Shown: in pieces, positions 42,815-51,898 of the stretch
Layout of the letters: the number at the start of each line of letters is the position of its first letter
How positions within the stretch are numbered: the stretch's first letter is position 1
NCBI RefSeq assembly: GCF_030817595.1
Contig: NZ_JAUSZN010000001.1
Coordinates: 6,622,001 to 6,686,000 of the forward strand
Source: Neobacillus niacini
GTDB lineage: Bacteria > Bacillota > Bacilli > Bacillales > Cytobacillaceae
Direction: 5' to 3'
Length of the DNA stretch: 64,000 bases
Program-made: the position numbers and the translations under genes
Notes under the pieces: model-generated
Told to the model about the DNA's origin: nothing
Database searches by the model: none
The model's input: only the letters and a program-made list of their open reading frames with translations

Positions 42815-43075
42815 TTAGAAAAATGACTTCCAATTAAAGAAAACGGACCAGACAAAAGTATTGATTAATAACCCAACCACAAAAAAAGTCCATTGGTTTT
42901 TCTTCTGTTCCCAACAAGCCACCATCAGAGCTAAACCGAAAGTTATTCCAATAAAGGCAAGCCAGGGAAAGGAATCAAACGATTTGACACAAAAGACCCC
43001 TACACAGGCTGTGAACAGTAAGGAAAAAATAAGCTCACTTAGGGAAGATAATTCAGATTTTATATGAGCGGTCAT
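42815..43075 (-). CDS. small membrane protein upstream of the cytochrome gene
   Basis: 86 residues with two to three hydrophobic helices and a single Cys-containing stretch. ATG at 43075 follows GAGGAG on the reverse strand. It starts 24 bases before the cytochrome gene and is probably co-transcribed. No family recognised. The 172-base divergent gap to tatC contains AACTTTTT/AAAAAAGTT around GTGAC (about 43122-43143), which could bind a redox regulator, but the match is weak. Confidence 0.6.
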   Translation of the reverse strand: MTAHIKSELSSLSELIFSLLFTACVGVFCVKSFDSFPWLAFIGITFGLALMVACWEQKKNQWTFFVVGLLINTFVWSVFFNWKSFF

Positions 43076-43247
43076 ATTTAATAACTCCTCTAATAGTCAA
43101 TATTTTAAAATAGTTAAATTTGAACTTTTTGTGACAAAAAAGTTGTTTTTTTAAATAATTATCGTATACTATTAATTGTTGTTTACGGCAACGAAATAAA
43201 TTATACAAGTTTTTAGTCGGTTTAAAAAGGGGTGTTCGATAATTTTT

Positions 43248-43985
43248 ATGGAACAGGCCAAATTTCAACAGGACCAAGAACAGATACTTGTGGCAAACCT
43301 CACCGAATTAAGAAAGCGAATAATTATCGTACTAGTGTTCTTAATCCTTTCTTTAATTGCGGGATTTATTGCATCTCCAACGATTTTGCAATTAATTAAA
43401 TCACAGCCTGTGGCAGTGAAAATAGAGTGGAATGTGTTTGGATTTACGGATGGAATTGCCATTTATTTTAAATGTGCGCTTGTTGTGGCCTTGTTAGTAA
43501 CATTACCAGTTGCTTTGCACCAAACTTGGTTGTTTGTAAAACCTGGGTTAACGGATGATGAAAAAAAAGGGGTCTTTATTTTCATCCCGATTACGTTTTT
43601 CTTATTTATTTTGGGCGTATCATTCAGCTATTTTGTACTTTTCCCAATGATGATTCAATTCTTATCATCTATTAATCAATCAATCGGTGCGACAGAAACA
43701 TATGGAATGAATCAATACTTTAAGATGATGTTTGGCATTATTCTTCCTGTCAGCCTTATGTTTGAACTTCCAGTCATTATTGTGTTTCTTACCAAAATTG
43801 GCTTGGTAAATCCAAAGTTTTTAAGAAAGATAAGAAAAACAGCGTATTTTGTTCTCGTGATTGTGGCCATCACCGTCACTCCGCCTGATTTTATTTCAGA
43901 CTTTATCTTCACGATTCCATTGCTTGTCCTTTATGAGGTTAGTATTCTATGTTCTAACTGGGTTTATAAGAAAAACAAGGTTTGA
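43248..43985 (+). CDS. tatC: Sec-independent protein translocase subunit TatC
   Basis: 245 residues, six helices. The N-terminal cytoplasmic segment LTELRKRI is the conserved signal-binding entry of TatC, followed by KPGLTDDEKK in the first cytoplasmic loop and a conserved Glu in MFELPV. It recognises twin-arginine signals. Here it is placed with tatA and a Tat-signal dehydrogenase subunit, so it is probably a substrate-dedicated system like TatAdCd of B. subtilis. ATG 43248 has a weak upstream AAAGGGG. Confidence 0.9.
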   Translation: MEQAKFQQDQEQILVANLTELRKRIIIVLVFLILSLIAGFIASPTILQLIKSQPVAVKIEWNVFGFTDGIAIYFKCALVVALLVTLPVALHQTWLFVKPGLTDDEKKGVFIFIPITFFLFILGVSFSYFVLFPMMIQFLSSINQSIGATETYGMNQYFKMMFGIILPVSLMFELPVIIVFLTKIGLVNPKFLRKIRKTAYFVLVIVAITVTPPDFISDFIFTIPLLVLYEVSILCSNWVYKKNKV

Positions 43986-43992
43986 TTTTTTA

Positions 43993-44020
43993 TTTTGCTG
44001 TTCTATTAGAACGTTCTAAT
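43993..44020 (+). promoter_or_regulatory. palindromic operator 1 (ATTAGAACGTTCTAAT)
   Basis: A perfect 16-bp palindrome with a central CG at 44005-44020, between tatC and tatA. The 28 bases 43993-44020 recur with one mismatch at 44274-44301, so the whole segment was duplicated. A central CG palindrome is typical for LacI/GalR-family sites. A LacI-type regulator is encoded at 47032. Confidence 0.6.
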
Positions 44021-44072
44021 TTTACTAAAATGAATTGGTACAGCCATCCATTGCCCAAGGAGGGAGTTTGTT

Positions 44073-44270
44073 ATGTTAAGTTCAATTGGTGTTCCAGGCC
44101 TAATTATTATTTTAGTTTTAGCTTTAATCTTATTTGGTCCATCGAAACTGCCTCAGCTTGGCCGAGCGGTTGGAGATACACTTCGGGAATTCAAAAAATC
44201 AACAAGGGAAATTGTTGACGATGTAAAAGAACCATTTGAAGCAGATAGTAAAAAAGTTAACCAGAAATAA
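44073..44270 (+). CDS. tatA: Sec-independent protein translocase subunit TatA
   Basis: 65 residues. One N-terminal helix ([20 protein letters not shown]) with the FGPxKLP hinge is followed by an amphipathic helix ([15 protein letters not shown]) and a short charged tail, the classic TatA layout. ATG 44073 follows AAGGAGGG. Forms the pore for TatC-bound substrates. Confidence 0.92.
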   Translation: MLSSIGVPGLIIILVLALILFGPSKLPQLGRAVGDTLREFKKSTREIVDDVKEPFEADSKKVNQK

Positions 44271-44273
44271 TTT

Positions 44274-44312
44274 TTTTGCTGTTTTATTAGAACGTTCTAA
44301 TAGAACGTTCTA
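44274..44312 (+). promoter_or_regulatory. double palindromic operator 2
   Basis: ATTAGAACGTTCTAAT at 44286-44301 is immediately followed by an overlapping second copy of TAGAACGTTCTA at 44301-44312. It lies directly upstream of the Tat-signal subunit gene. The tandem arrangement suggests the main control point of the dehydrogenase genes. Confidence 0.6.
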
Positions 44313-44379
44313 AATTTCACCAGAACGAAATGATGCGATGAATCGTTCACACTTAGAGTACCGAAATGGGGGTTTTTCT

Positions 44380-45144
44380 GTGTCAGAAAATGAAAAAAAT
44401 CAACAAGGGGTCCAAGATAAGACGAGACGGATCTTTATAAAAAATTCAGGATTAACGGTCGGCGGACTGATTGTCGGTGGGGCAGTAGGCAGTTTATTCG
44501 GTATAAAGTCAGATACGAAAACGGAGCCAGCGACAGCTATGGTCCATGAAAGTGCTGCAAATCCTAATGAAGCCTTAATGTACTTCAACCAAGAACAATA
44601 TCAGACTACAGCTGCCGCGGCGGAACGTATTTTTCCAAAAGACGAAAGCGGCCCGGGAGCCAAGGATTTAAATGTAGCCATTTATATAGACCACCAGCTT
44701 GCCAGTCCGTGGGGAGTCAATGCCAAAGATTATATGGTGGGACCTTTTCAGAAGCCGGATGAGAAACAAGGCGGGCAGTTGCGAATTTTACGTAAGGATT
44801 TATTTCTGCTGGGCCTTAAAGGGTTAAATGATTACAGTAACAAAACTTTCAAAAAAAAATTCACCGAACTGGAAGCAAAAGACCAAGATGCTATTTTAAC
44901 AGATTTTGAGAGTGGTAAAGCAGGGGATCTTTCTGGTGTATCCACGAACGTCTTTTTCAAAATGCTCCGGACCTTGACCATTGAAGGTGCATATGCAGAC
45001 CCTATGTATGGCGGCAATAAAGATATGCAGGGCTGGAAAATGCGTAAATATCCTGGATCATATATGGGATATACAAAAGAAATACAGAGTGATAAATTCG
45101 TAGCTTTGAAACAGCAAAGTTTACATGACCATATGGGACATTAA
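44380..45144 (+). CDS. gluconate 2-dehydrogenase subunit 3-like protein with Tat signal
   Basis: 254 residues. KTRRIFIKNSGLTVGGLIVGG near the N-terminus is a twin-arginine signal (Arg16-Arg17). The mature part (EALMYFNQEQYQTTAAAAER, then IFPKDE) matches the small subunit of membrane gluconate/2-ketogluconate and FAD-glucose dehydrogenases. That subunit acts as a chaperone and export hitch-hiker for the flavoprotein. GTG 44380 follows GGGGGT. The longer frame from 44338 lies in the operator region. Dedicated TatC and TatA lie directly upstream. Confidence 0.85.
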   Translation: MSENEKNQQGVQDKTRRIFIKNSGLTVGGLIVGGAVGSLFGIKSDTKTEPATAMVHESAANPNEALMYFNQEQYQTTAAAAERIFPKDESGPGAKDLNVAIYIDHQLASPWGVNAKDYMVGPFQKPDEKQGGQLRILRKDLFLLGLKGLNDYSNKTFKKKFTELEAKDQDAILTDFESGKAGDLSGVSTNVFFKMLRTLTIEGAYADPMYGGNKDMQGWKMRKYPGSYMGYTKEIQSDKFVALKQQSLHDHMGH

Positions 45145-45164
45145 GATAGAAAGGGTTGACGAAA

Positions 45165-46880
45165 ATGGCTACAAAACTTCCTAAAGTACCGGTTGTCATT
45201 GTTGGTATGGGATGGGCAGGCGGTATTATTGCCTCTGAACTTACAAAAGCAGGAGTGAAAGTTGTCGGAATTGAACGGGGAAAAGACCGGACAACAAGCG
45301 ATTATTTAATGGGACACGATGAACTCCGTTATCAGCATCGGACCGAATTAATGCAGGATTTATCAAAAGAAACGATCACTTCACGTAATAACAGAAGCAT
45401 GACCGCACTTCCAATGCGCAGTTACGGAACTTTTATTGTCGGAGACGGAGTGGGCGGCGCCGGCAGCCACTGGAACGGTCAAACGTATCGTTTTCTGCCA
45501 TATGATTTTGAAATTAAAACGTTGACAGAACAAAAATATGGCCCTAATAAAGTAAAGCCTGAGTATACCATCCAAGACTGGGGTATTACGTACGATGAAA
45601 TCGAACCATATTATGATAAATTTGAAAAGATGGCCGGTATTTCTGGTGAGACGGTTGAATTGTATGGAAAACGTTCTAATCCATATCCTACTGGCCCAAT
45701 GGTGAAAACACCTATTATGAAGGAATTCGAAAAAGTAACAAAAAAACTGGGCTTCAGTCCCTATGTCATTCCATCTTCCAATCTATCAGAAACGTATAAA
45801 AACCCGGATGGCATTCAGCGTGGTGCCTGCCAATATTGTGCGTATTGTGAAAACTTTGGCTGTGAATATGGTGCAAAGGCGGACCCGGCTGTTACGGTCA
45901 TTCCGGTTGCCAAGAATACAGGTAATTTGGATTTACGTACCCATTCCAATGTTACTCGGATTTTAAATGATGGGAAAAAAGCGACCGGCGTTTTTTATGT
46001 GAATACGATTACGGGCGAAGAATTTGAGCAGCCTGCTGATGTGGTGGTTGTGGCAAGTTATGTCTTTAATAACGTGAGACTGTTATTGAATTCGGGTCTT
46101 GGAAAACCGTACAATCCTGAAACAGGAACAGGTGCTATCGGTAAAAACTATTGCTACCAGGTAACTGGTGGAGCGACTACCATATTCTTTAATGATAAAG
46201 AATTTAACTTGTACGGTGGTGCCGGTGCACTTGGAATGGAGCTCCCTGATTTTACAGGAGATAATTTCGACCATTCCAATTTAAATTTCATTCATGGTGC
46301 TGGTATCCGGGTGACTCAATATGGGAATCGCCCAATTGCCAATAATACGGTTCCAAAAGGAACACCATCATGGGGTGCGGAATTCAAGAAACAATCGATT
46401 AAATATGCGAACAGTACGTTCCCGGTTAAGGTTCAGGCAGCAAGCATGCCGCATCGGGAAAACTATCTAGATCTAGATCCTACATATAAAGATGCTTATG
46501 GTATGCCTTTATTGCGGATGACGTATGACTATACAGAACAAGACCGTGAAATAGTAAAATATATGGCACAGATTACGAAAAAAATTGCCAAAGAATTCGG
46601 TGCGGATATCATGGAGACGAATGAAGAGCAAGCTCCATTTAACGTGAATAAGGACGGCAATACCCATAACACAGGCGGTGTGATCATGGGAGCGGACTCT
46701 GAGACTTCTGCTGTTAACAGCTATTTACAAATGTGGGATGCAGAAAATGTATTTGTTGCTGGTGCTTCTGCTTTTCCTCATAACAGTAACTATAATCCAA
46801 CCGGTACATTAAGCGCTCTTTCTTATCGGGCAGCCGAAGGTATTATAAAATATATTCAACAAGGCGGATTGCTTGTTTAA
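45165..46880 (+). CDS. GMC-type flavoprotein dehydrogenase (large subunit of membrane gluconate/sugar dehydrogenase)
   Basis: 571 residues without a signal of its own, presumably exported bound to the Tat-signal partner. The FAD motif is VIVGMGWAGG (about 11-20), DGVGGAGSHWNG is the GMC signature area, and HNTGG plus NYNPTGTLSALS form the C-terminal active-site region. Four Cys at 222, 225, 228 and 233 (CQYCAYCENFGC) resemble the 3Fe-4S ligands of FAD-dependent glucose dehydrogenase. Electrons likely go to the cytochrome c encoded in the opposite direction. Substrate (gluconate, ketogluconate or another polyol) is unknown. ATG 45165 follows AAAGGG. Confidence 0.85.
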   Translation: MATKLPKVPVVIVGMGWAGGIIASELTKAGVKVVGIERGKDRTTSDYLMGHDELRYQHRTELMQDLSKETITSRNNRSMTALPMRSYGTFIVGDGVGGAGSHWNGQTYRFLPYDFEIKTLTEQKYGPNKVKPEYTIQDWGITYDEIEPYYDKFEKMAGISGETVELYGKRSNPYPTGPMVKTPIMKEFEKVTKKLGFSPYVIPSSNLSETYKNPDGIQRGACQYCAYCENFGCEYGAKADPAVTVIPVAKNTGNLDLRTHSNVTRILNDGKKATGVFYVNTITGEEFEQPADVVVVASYVFNNVRLLLNSGLGKPYNPETGTGAIGKNYCYQVTGGATTIFFNDKEFNLYGGAGALGMELPDFTGDNFDHSNLNFIHGAGIRVTQYGNRPIANNTVPKGTPSWGAEFKKQSIKYANSTFPVKVQAASMPHRENYLDLDPTYKDAYGMPLLRMTYDYTEQDREIVKYMAQITKKIAKEFGADIMETNEEQAPFNVNKDGNTHNTGGVIMGADSETSAVNSYLQMWDAENVFVAGASAFPHNSNYNPTGTLSALSYRAAEGIIKYIQQGGLLV

Positions 46881-46911
46881 TTCAGCATACATTCGAGACG
46901 AAATCCATTAT

Positions 46912-46945
46912 ACCTGTTCCGGAAATTGGGACAGGTAGTTTTTTT
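46912..46945 (+). terminator. terminator after the dehydrogenase gene
   Basis: ACCTGTTCC/GGGACAGGT stem with a T-run. Confidence 0.75.
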
Positions 46946-47031
46946 GTTATATAATGTAGAAAAATGTATAAATTGTTTTATGTATTGTACGTTTTTAATG
47001 GAAGCAAGGATAGGATTGGTCAGGTGGTAAT

Positions 47032-48051
47032 ATGAAACGAAAAAAAGGTTCGAGGGTAACCTTAAAGGATGTCGCTGAACATGCAGGTGTTTCCCTTGCA
47101 ACCGCATCGCTTATTGTTAGAAATAGCCCGAATGTTTCAGATAAAACTCGAAAAAAAGTACTAGCCGTCATGGATGAGCTCGGTTACGTATACGACCGGC
47201 TTGCGGCAAATCTTCGTTCTAAACGTTCTTTTACAGTTGGCGTTATTTTTACTGATATCGGCAATACATTTTTTGCTAATTTATTAAAAGGGGTAAATGC
47301 GGTTTTAGAGGCAGAGGGTTACACTGTTCTGTTGGGAACAACCTTTGATTCAGATGAAAAACAGGTTAAACTGCTTTCAACCATGCTTGAACATCGGGTG
47401 GATGGGATAATTTTGTGCCCAGTGTCAGGAAGTTCAAAGGAACCTATTGAGAGAATACGGAAGCAGGAAATACCCATTGTCACTGCTGTAAGAGAAATTG
47501 ATCATCTTGATTGTGATTATGTCGGAATCCATTATTCCAATGGGGCAAAATTAGCAGTCAATCATTTACTTGAGAACGGACATAACCAAATTGCATTTAT
47601 CGGCGGTCGAATGGAATCCACTGCGTGGCAGCAAAGGGTTAATGGGTACAGGGAGGCATTTCGGCAAGCAGGTTTAGAAGTAAATCCATCCATTATCATT
47701 AGCACTGCGCCAACAAGAGAGGGCGGGAGCAACGGAGTAAGGACACTATTAAGTCAAGGAACTCCACCTAAAGCGGTCTTTTGTTTTAATGATTTAGTGG
47801 CGTTGGGTGTCATGGAATCCTTAAGACAATCTGGTTTGATTCCTGGAAAAGATATTGCTGTTGTCGGGTTTGATAATATCCCTGAAGCGGAAATGACAAA
47901 CCCCCCACTAACAACAGTTTCCTCCTTCGCCCATCAGATTGGTTCCAATGCAGCGACTTTGCTGCATAAAAGAATTTTGAATGTGGAGCGGCCGACAGAA
48001 CGTATTATCTTAGATCCAGAGTTAATTGTTCGCGATTCTTCATTGGGATGA
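47032..48051 (+). CDS. LacI-family transcriptional regulator
   Basis: 339 residues. The helix-turn-helix is VTLKDVAEHAGVSLATASL (about 9-27) followed by a hinge helix with AANLRSKRS. The sugar-binding core (about 62-335) is typical, with DRLAANLRSK before it and AVVGFDNIPEAEM near the end. It begins at ATG 47032 behind AGGTGG. It likely represses the upstream dehydrogenase genes through the CG-centred palindromes at 44005 and 44286; this is an inference from motif type and proximity. A sugar or sugar acid is the probable effector. Confidence 0.85.
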   Translation: MKRKKGSRVTLKDVAEHAGVSLATASLIVRNSPNVSDKTRKKVLAVMDELGYVYDRLAANLRSKRSFTVGVIFTDIGNTFFANLLKGVNAVLEAEGYTVLLGTTFDSDEKQVKLLSTMLEHRVDGIILCPVSGSSKEPIERIRKQEIPIVTAVREIDHLDCDYVGIHYSNGAKLAVNHLLENGHNQIAFIGGRMESTAWQQRVNGYREAFRQAGLEVNPSIIISTAPTREGGSNGVRTLLSQGTPPKAVFCFNDLVALGVMESLRQSGLIPGKDIAVVGFDNIPEAEMTNPPLTTVSSFAHQIGSNAATLLHKRILNVERPTERIILDPELIVRDSSLG

Positions 48052-48105
48052 AGCATGGGATGGTTTTTCTCGTTCCACTTTTATTGTCATTTCATAACCC
48101 CCAAT

Positions 48106-48139
48106 AATAATCCATCCTTGAACAGGTGGATTATTTCTC
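48106..48139 (+). terminator. terminator after the LacI-type gene
   Basis: AATAATCCATC/GGTGGATTATT stem, then T-rich sequence. A second hairpin follows at 48180. Confidence 0.6.
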
Positions 48140-48179
48140 CAAGTACCCGACCCTTTTAAAGGGAACCGATAATTGCTGG

Positions 48180-48214
48180 ACCGGGCATGTTGCTGCATGT
48201 TCGGTTTTTTTTTT
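48180..48214 (+). terminator. second terminator after the LacI-type gene
   Basis: ACCGGGCATG/CATGTTCGGT stem followed by ten T. Confidence 0.75.
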
Positions 48215-48424
48215 GATTGGAGTCAATTTCCTTTCAAGTAAACTATTAAGTTCAAAGGAATAAAATTGAATAAATTTGTAAAACGAAGAGAACTTTTTAA
48301 AATAGAAAAAGTAGTTTTACAATTAGAAATATTCAATATATAATTAAACACTTAAAGATACTGTGGATTAGAGATGCTAATATGTCAATAGCTCAATTGT
48401 TAAAGGTAGAAACAAGTGGTAAGT

Positions 48425-48597
48425 GGGAAAGCGGTTAAATAGGACTAAAAATTGCTTGAATAGACGGAAAGATTCCGACTATTGACTCGAAAAACGTGAA
48501 AATGGGTAATTTTGCTTTGCTAATCGGAAAACATCCGCTTATATCACCAAACCGAGCTCTATTCTGGAGTTTAACCGAAACATCTCCGCTTATTTTA
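48425..48597 (-). repeat. dispersed quasi-palindromic intergenic repeat, copy B
   Basis: The reverse complement of this stretch aligns with 7155-7350 for most of its length, including the AATAAGCGGA start, TTTTTCGAGTCAATAG, GGAATC(T/C)TTCCGTCTATT and the CCTATTTAAC end. It lies in a 780-base gap between a LacI-type regulator and a broken monooxygenase. The rest of that gap is AT-rich with no gene. Confidence 0.7.
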
Positions 48598-48769
48598 AAT
48601 ATCTCTGGTTTCTCAATTTATGACTTCTTATTATACAAGTTTATTGTCATGTTCATTCCAATCAAATAGATGAAGGAATGGGTTAATGCTTTTTCTCACT
48701 TCCTTCCTTGAAGTTTTCTGCATATTCATGCGATTTAAAGGAATTTTCCCCCTTTAAATAGAACATATT

Positions 48770-48783
48770 TGATAGCGCTTACA
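48770..48783 (+). promoter_or_regulatory. catabolite-responsive element (CcpA site)
   Basis: TGATAGCGCTTACA fits the Bacillus cre consensus TGWNANCGNTNWCA at every fixed position. It lies about 50 bases before the monooxygenase fragment, so carbon-source repression of the former gene is likely. Confidence 0.65.
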
Positions 48784-48816
48784 TATGGTGATACCATGTG
48801 AAAAATTCAATTTTAA

Positions 48817-49128
<312 letters not shown>

Positions 49129-49171
49129 TGTATTTGCATGATTATGCAAAAAAAGAACTGGGGTGTGGATA

Positions 49172-49780
49172 TTGAATTTGATTTGTGAATCTGAAAAATT
49201 AGATGATTATTTACTCGAATTAAATGAAGTTAATTATTCTAATTCCATTATAAAAAAGAAAGCTGATGAACTTTTCAATCCATTGCAAACGGAAATTGAA
49301 AAAGCAAAAGTATCTTTTGAATTTGTTCGTGATGAAATTTCTCATTCTTGGGATATTCAATCGAAACGAGTTACTTGTAATGCTTCGGAAGTATTAGAGT
49401 ATAAAGAGGGGATTTGCTATGCTAAATCTCATCTATTGGCGTCTTTATTGCGTTCGCAGGGAATACCAACAGGTTTTTGTTATCAAAGATTGATGTTGTT
49501 CGATACTCCAGAAAAAGGCTATTGTATTCACGCCTTAAATGCTATTTTCTTTAAAACACTTAATAAATGGATTAGGGTAGACGCCCGTGGAAATAAGAAG
49601 GGAATAGATGCCCAATTTTCAATAGAAGAGGAAAAATTAGCTTTTCCCATTAATAGAAACTCGGACGAAATGGATTATCCAGTTATCTACACTAAGCCTC
49701 ATTTCAGAACAGTGTCTGTTTTAGAAGAGCATACGAACGCATTAGAAATGTATAAACATCACTTACCTCAAAGTTTGTGA
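49172..49780 (+). CDS. transglutaminase-like cysteine protease-fold protein
   Basis: 202 residues, soluble. Cys in EGICYAKSHLLASLLRSQG, His in YCIHALNAIF and Asp in WIRVDARGNKKG form the transglutaminase-like catalytic triad in the right order and spacing. TTG 49172 follows GGGGTG at about 8 bases; the frame begins at 49163 on top of that site. Related Bacillus proteins have no known substrate. It directly follows the monooxygenase fragment, so it may have arrived with the deletion event. Confidence 0.7.
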   Translation: MNLICESEKLDDYLLELNEVNYSNSIIKKKADELFNPLQTEIEKAKVSFEFVRDEISHSWDIQSKRVTCNASEVLEYKEGICYAKSHLLASLLRSQGIPTGFCYQRLMLFDTPEKGYCIHALNAIFFKTLNKWIRVDARGNKKGIDAQFSIEEEKLAFPINRNSDEMDYPVIYTKPHFRTVSVLEEHTNALEMYKHHLPQSL

Positions 49781-49934
49781 GGGCGTTTTAAGTAAGTAAC
49801 CCTGTCAACTTCCCACGTAGTAGTAGTTTCATTTATTATCCTATCTCCTTTGCAAGTAATCTAAAACCTATCTGCCGGGTTGCTCATGGGTATCACTCTA
49901 TGACTTTTATCGTTTTGGTAAATTTTGATATTTG

Positions 49935-49949
49935 TTATGATAATCATAA
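49935..49949 (+). promoter_or_regulatory. Fur-family operator (7-1-7 inverted repeat)
   Basis: TTATGATAATCATAA is a perfect 7-1-7 palindrome and close to the PerR box TTATAATNATTATAA. It also resembles the Fur core TGATAATNATTATCA. It lies 22 bases before ATG 49972 of the DUF6544 gene. Metal or peroxide control is inferred. Confidence 0.5.
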
Positions 49950-50042
49950 TGAAAAGGAAAGAAGGATAAAAATGCCAAATGGATACTGTTCGTAATATTT
50001 TTAATATTTCTTTTCCTGCTGTTATTAATAATTGTTTCTAGA

Positions 50043-50828
50043 ATGGCTAGGGTTTTGTTTGTTAAGAATGGCGAAAACCAAGTTGCTAATTTATTAGAAG
50101 GTATTGATAAAGAGAGCTCAAAAACAATTGAAAGAGAAGACATGAAAAAACTTCCATCTCCTGTTCAAAAGTGGTTAACTAATACCAATGTAATAGGAAA
50201 GGAAGAAGTTAAAACTGTTCGTCTTAAACAACAAGGAAGAATGAGAACTGAAAAAAATGGCAAATGGTTGCCCACCAAAGGAGAACAGTATTTTTCAATT
50301 AGTGAACCAGGATTTATTTGGATAGCTGATGTCAAAATGGCACCTTTAGTGCAATTATCCGGCATTGATACTTTCATAGCTGGAACAGGAAAAATGAAAA
50401 TTAAAGTCTTCTCTTTATTTCCAGTTGTCGATGCAAAGGGTCCTGAAATGGATTCCGGTACAATGATGAGATATCTTGCTGAAATGATGTGGTATCCTTC
50501 AGCTGCACTAAAACCCTATATTAAATGGGAGGAAATTGATGGGACCTCTGCAAAAGCTACAATGGAATACAACGGGATATCCGTCTCAGGTGTTTTTTAT
50601 TTTAATGAGAAAGGCGACATCCTCCGTTTCGTTGGAAAAAGATACAGAGAAGTAAATGGTAAGTATGTATTAAGTGATTGGGGAGCAATAAATAAAGAAT
50701 TTAAAGAATTTAATGGTATTCGAATACCTAGTAAATCCGATGTTACTTGGTTCGAGAAAGATGAAGAGTTTAGATGGTTTGAGGTGGAAATCACCGATAT
50801 ACAATACAATGTCCCATCGCTTTATTAG
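50043..50828 (+). CDS. DUF6544 family protein, possibly N-terminally frameshifted
   Basis: 261 residues from ATG 50043, soluble, with LPSPVQKWLTNTNVIGKEEV near the start and FKEFNGIRIPSKSDVTWF near the end, as in DUF6544 (unknown function). Upstream in the same frame lies a hydrophobic segment (KWILFVIFLIFLFLLLLII) that would be a membrane anchor, but no start codon fits. The ATG 49972 with AAGGAT before it is one base out of frame with it. One missing base near 49975 (for example a C) would restore an anchored protein of about 285 residues. As read, the protein starts without its anchor and with a poor ribosome site. Confidence 0.65.
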   Translation: MARVLFVKNGENQVANLLEGIDKESSKTIEREDMKKLPSPVQKWLTNTNVIGKEEVKTVRLKQQGRMRTEKNGKWLPTKGEQYFSISEPGFIWIADVKMAPLVQLSGIDTFIAGTGKMKIKVFSLFPVVDAKGPEMDSGTMMRYLAEMMWYPSAALKPYIKWEEIDGTSAKATMEYNGISVSGVFYFNEKGDILRFVGKRYREVNGKYVLSDWGAINKEFKEFNGIRIPSKSDVTWFEKDEEFRWFEVEITDIQYNVPSLY

Positions 50829-50858
50829 TAATATAGATTTAATAGGGAGAGGTTTACA

Positions 50859-51338
50859 ATGTTAGGTCATTTAGGATTTTCATATATTGGTCTGATCTAT
50901 TTATTGATGTTATGGATTCCAAATACCATATGGAGTAAGAAAAAGCCAATTGACTATAACCCTGGCATGGAAAACAAATTTTTATTATTATTTGAGCGTG
51001 TCGGACAAGTATGCTGTTCTTGCAGCATACTGATTTTTAGTGATTTTAACATTGCTCCATTTTCAACATGGAGTTTGTGGCTAATCGCTTCATTTTTTCT
51101 GATGATCCTTTATGAGATTAGTTGGATTAGATATTTTATTAATGAACATACGGAAGAAAATTTTTATCGAAGTTTTTGTGGAATTCCCGTACCTGGTGCT
51201 AGTCTGCCTGTCGTGGCTTTTTTGCTATTAGGTATTTATGGTAAAGTTATTTGGTTGATTATATCTTCTATTATTATTGGCATTGGACATATCGGCATAC
51301 ATATTCAGCATTTAAAAGCAATAAAACAAGATTTATAA
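50859..51338 (+). CDS. membrane protein of unknown function
   Basis: 159 residues with four to five hydrophobic helices (YIGLIYLLMLWIPN at the start, VIWLIISSIIIGIGHIGIHI near the end). ATG 50859 follows GGGAGAGG. It starts 30 bases after the DUF6544 gene and is probably in the same operon. No family recognised. Confidence 0.65.
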   Translation: MLGHLGFSYIGLIYLLMLWIPNTIWSKKKPIDYNPGMENKFLLLFERVGQVCCSCSILIFSDFNIAPFSTWSLWLIASFFLMILYEISWIRYFINEHTEENFYRSFCGIPVPGASLPVVAFLLLGIYGKVIWLIISSIIIGIGHIGIHIQHLKAIKQDL

Positions 51339-51368
51339 TATTTTTGTTACATGAACGTGGGGGAGCAA

Positions 51369-51396
51369 TAAAAAAGCATCCGATTATTCGGATGCA
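51369..51396 (-). terminator. terminator of the reverse-strand 69-residue gene
   Basis: GCATCCGA/TCGGATGC with a 4-base loop, followed on the reverse strand by TTTTTTATT. Confidence 0.75.
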
Positions 51397-51593
51397 TACT
51401 TAATTATTCCATGTAAATAAACTGAGTATTCTCTCTGTACATATTCTCTTAATTTAATTCTTTTTTCGGTTTCTAACACTCTAACCAATTCTTGAATCTT
51501 ACTTTGATTCTCTGTTGAAGTAGGAATCTCTAATGAAAACAAATTACCTCGTCTACTACTTACTAATTTTTTTAATAACTCAACTTTATTCAT
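51384..51593 (-). CDS. small charged hypothetical protein
   Basis: 69 residues, beginning MNKVELLKKLVSSRRGNLFS, helical and basic. AAAGGGGAT precedes the ATG at 51593 on the reverse strand, and a terminator overlaps the end. Function unknown. Confidence 0.55.
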   Translation of the reverse strand: MNKVELLKKLVSSRRGNLFSLEIPTSTENQSKIQELVRVLETEKRIKLREYVQREYSVYLHGIIKYASE

Positions 51594-51715
51594 TGGTTAA
51601 TCCCCTTTATCTACATATATTCGACATAAAGGGGACTTTTTCCTTGGAACATTTTAAATTGTTACTATTTTACTAAGAAATCTAATTACAGGTATCGTAT
51701 GGGGTACCTATTTTA

Positions 51716-51898
51716 TTAACTTTTTTTATAAGTACCTTCCACCAATCTAATCATATCACGCCCTGATATCTTTTCTGTTTCATGATAACCTTCTTCATCA
51801 CGCAAACTTAAGTACCAGCTGCTATCGTTATCTTCATTTAACTTGTATACCTTATTGGTAAAAACATTTGTATAAAAATCTCCATTTCTAAGCCTCAT
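51716..51898 (-). CDS. small hypothetical protein, 60 residues
   Basis: ATG at 51898 follows GAGGGGGAT on the reverse strand. An upstream in-frame ATG at 51940 precedes that site. MRLRNGDFYTNVFTNKVYKL begins a short beta-rich protein resembling YdgA/YjgA-style small proteins only in size. No assignment. Confidence 0.5.
   Translation of the reverse strand: MRLRNGDFYTNVFTNKVYKLNEDNDSSWYLSLRDEEGYHETEKISGRDMIRLVEGTYKKS

Noticed and set aside
43122..43143. AACTTTTTGTGACAAAAAAGTT as an Fnr, Rex or ResD site
   Set aside because: It is partly palindromic, but no known consensus fits over its full length.
49907..50143. Reverse-strand frame of 78 codons over the start of the DUF6544 gene
   Set aside because: It is a shadow of the forward coding frame, without a ribosome site.
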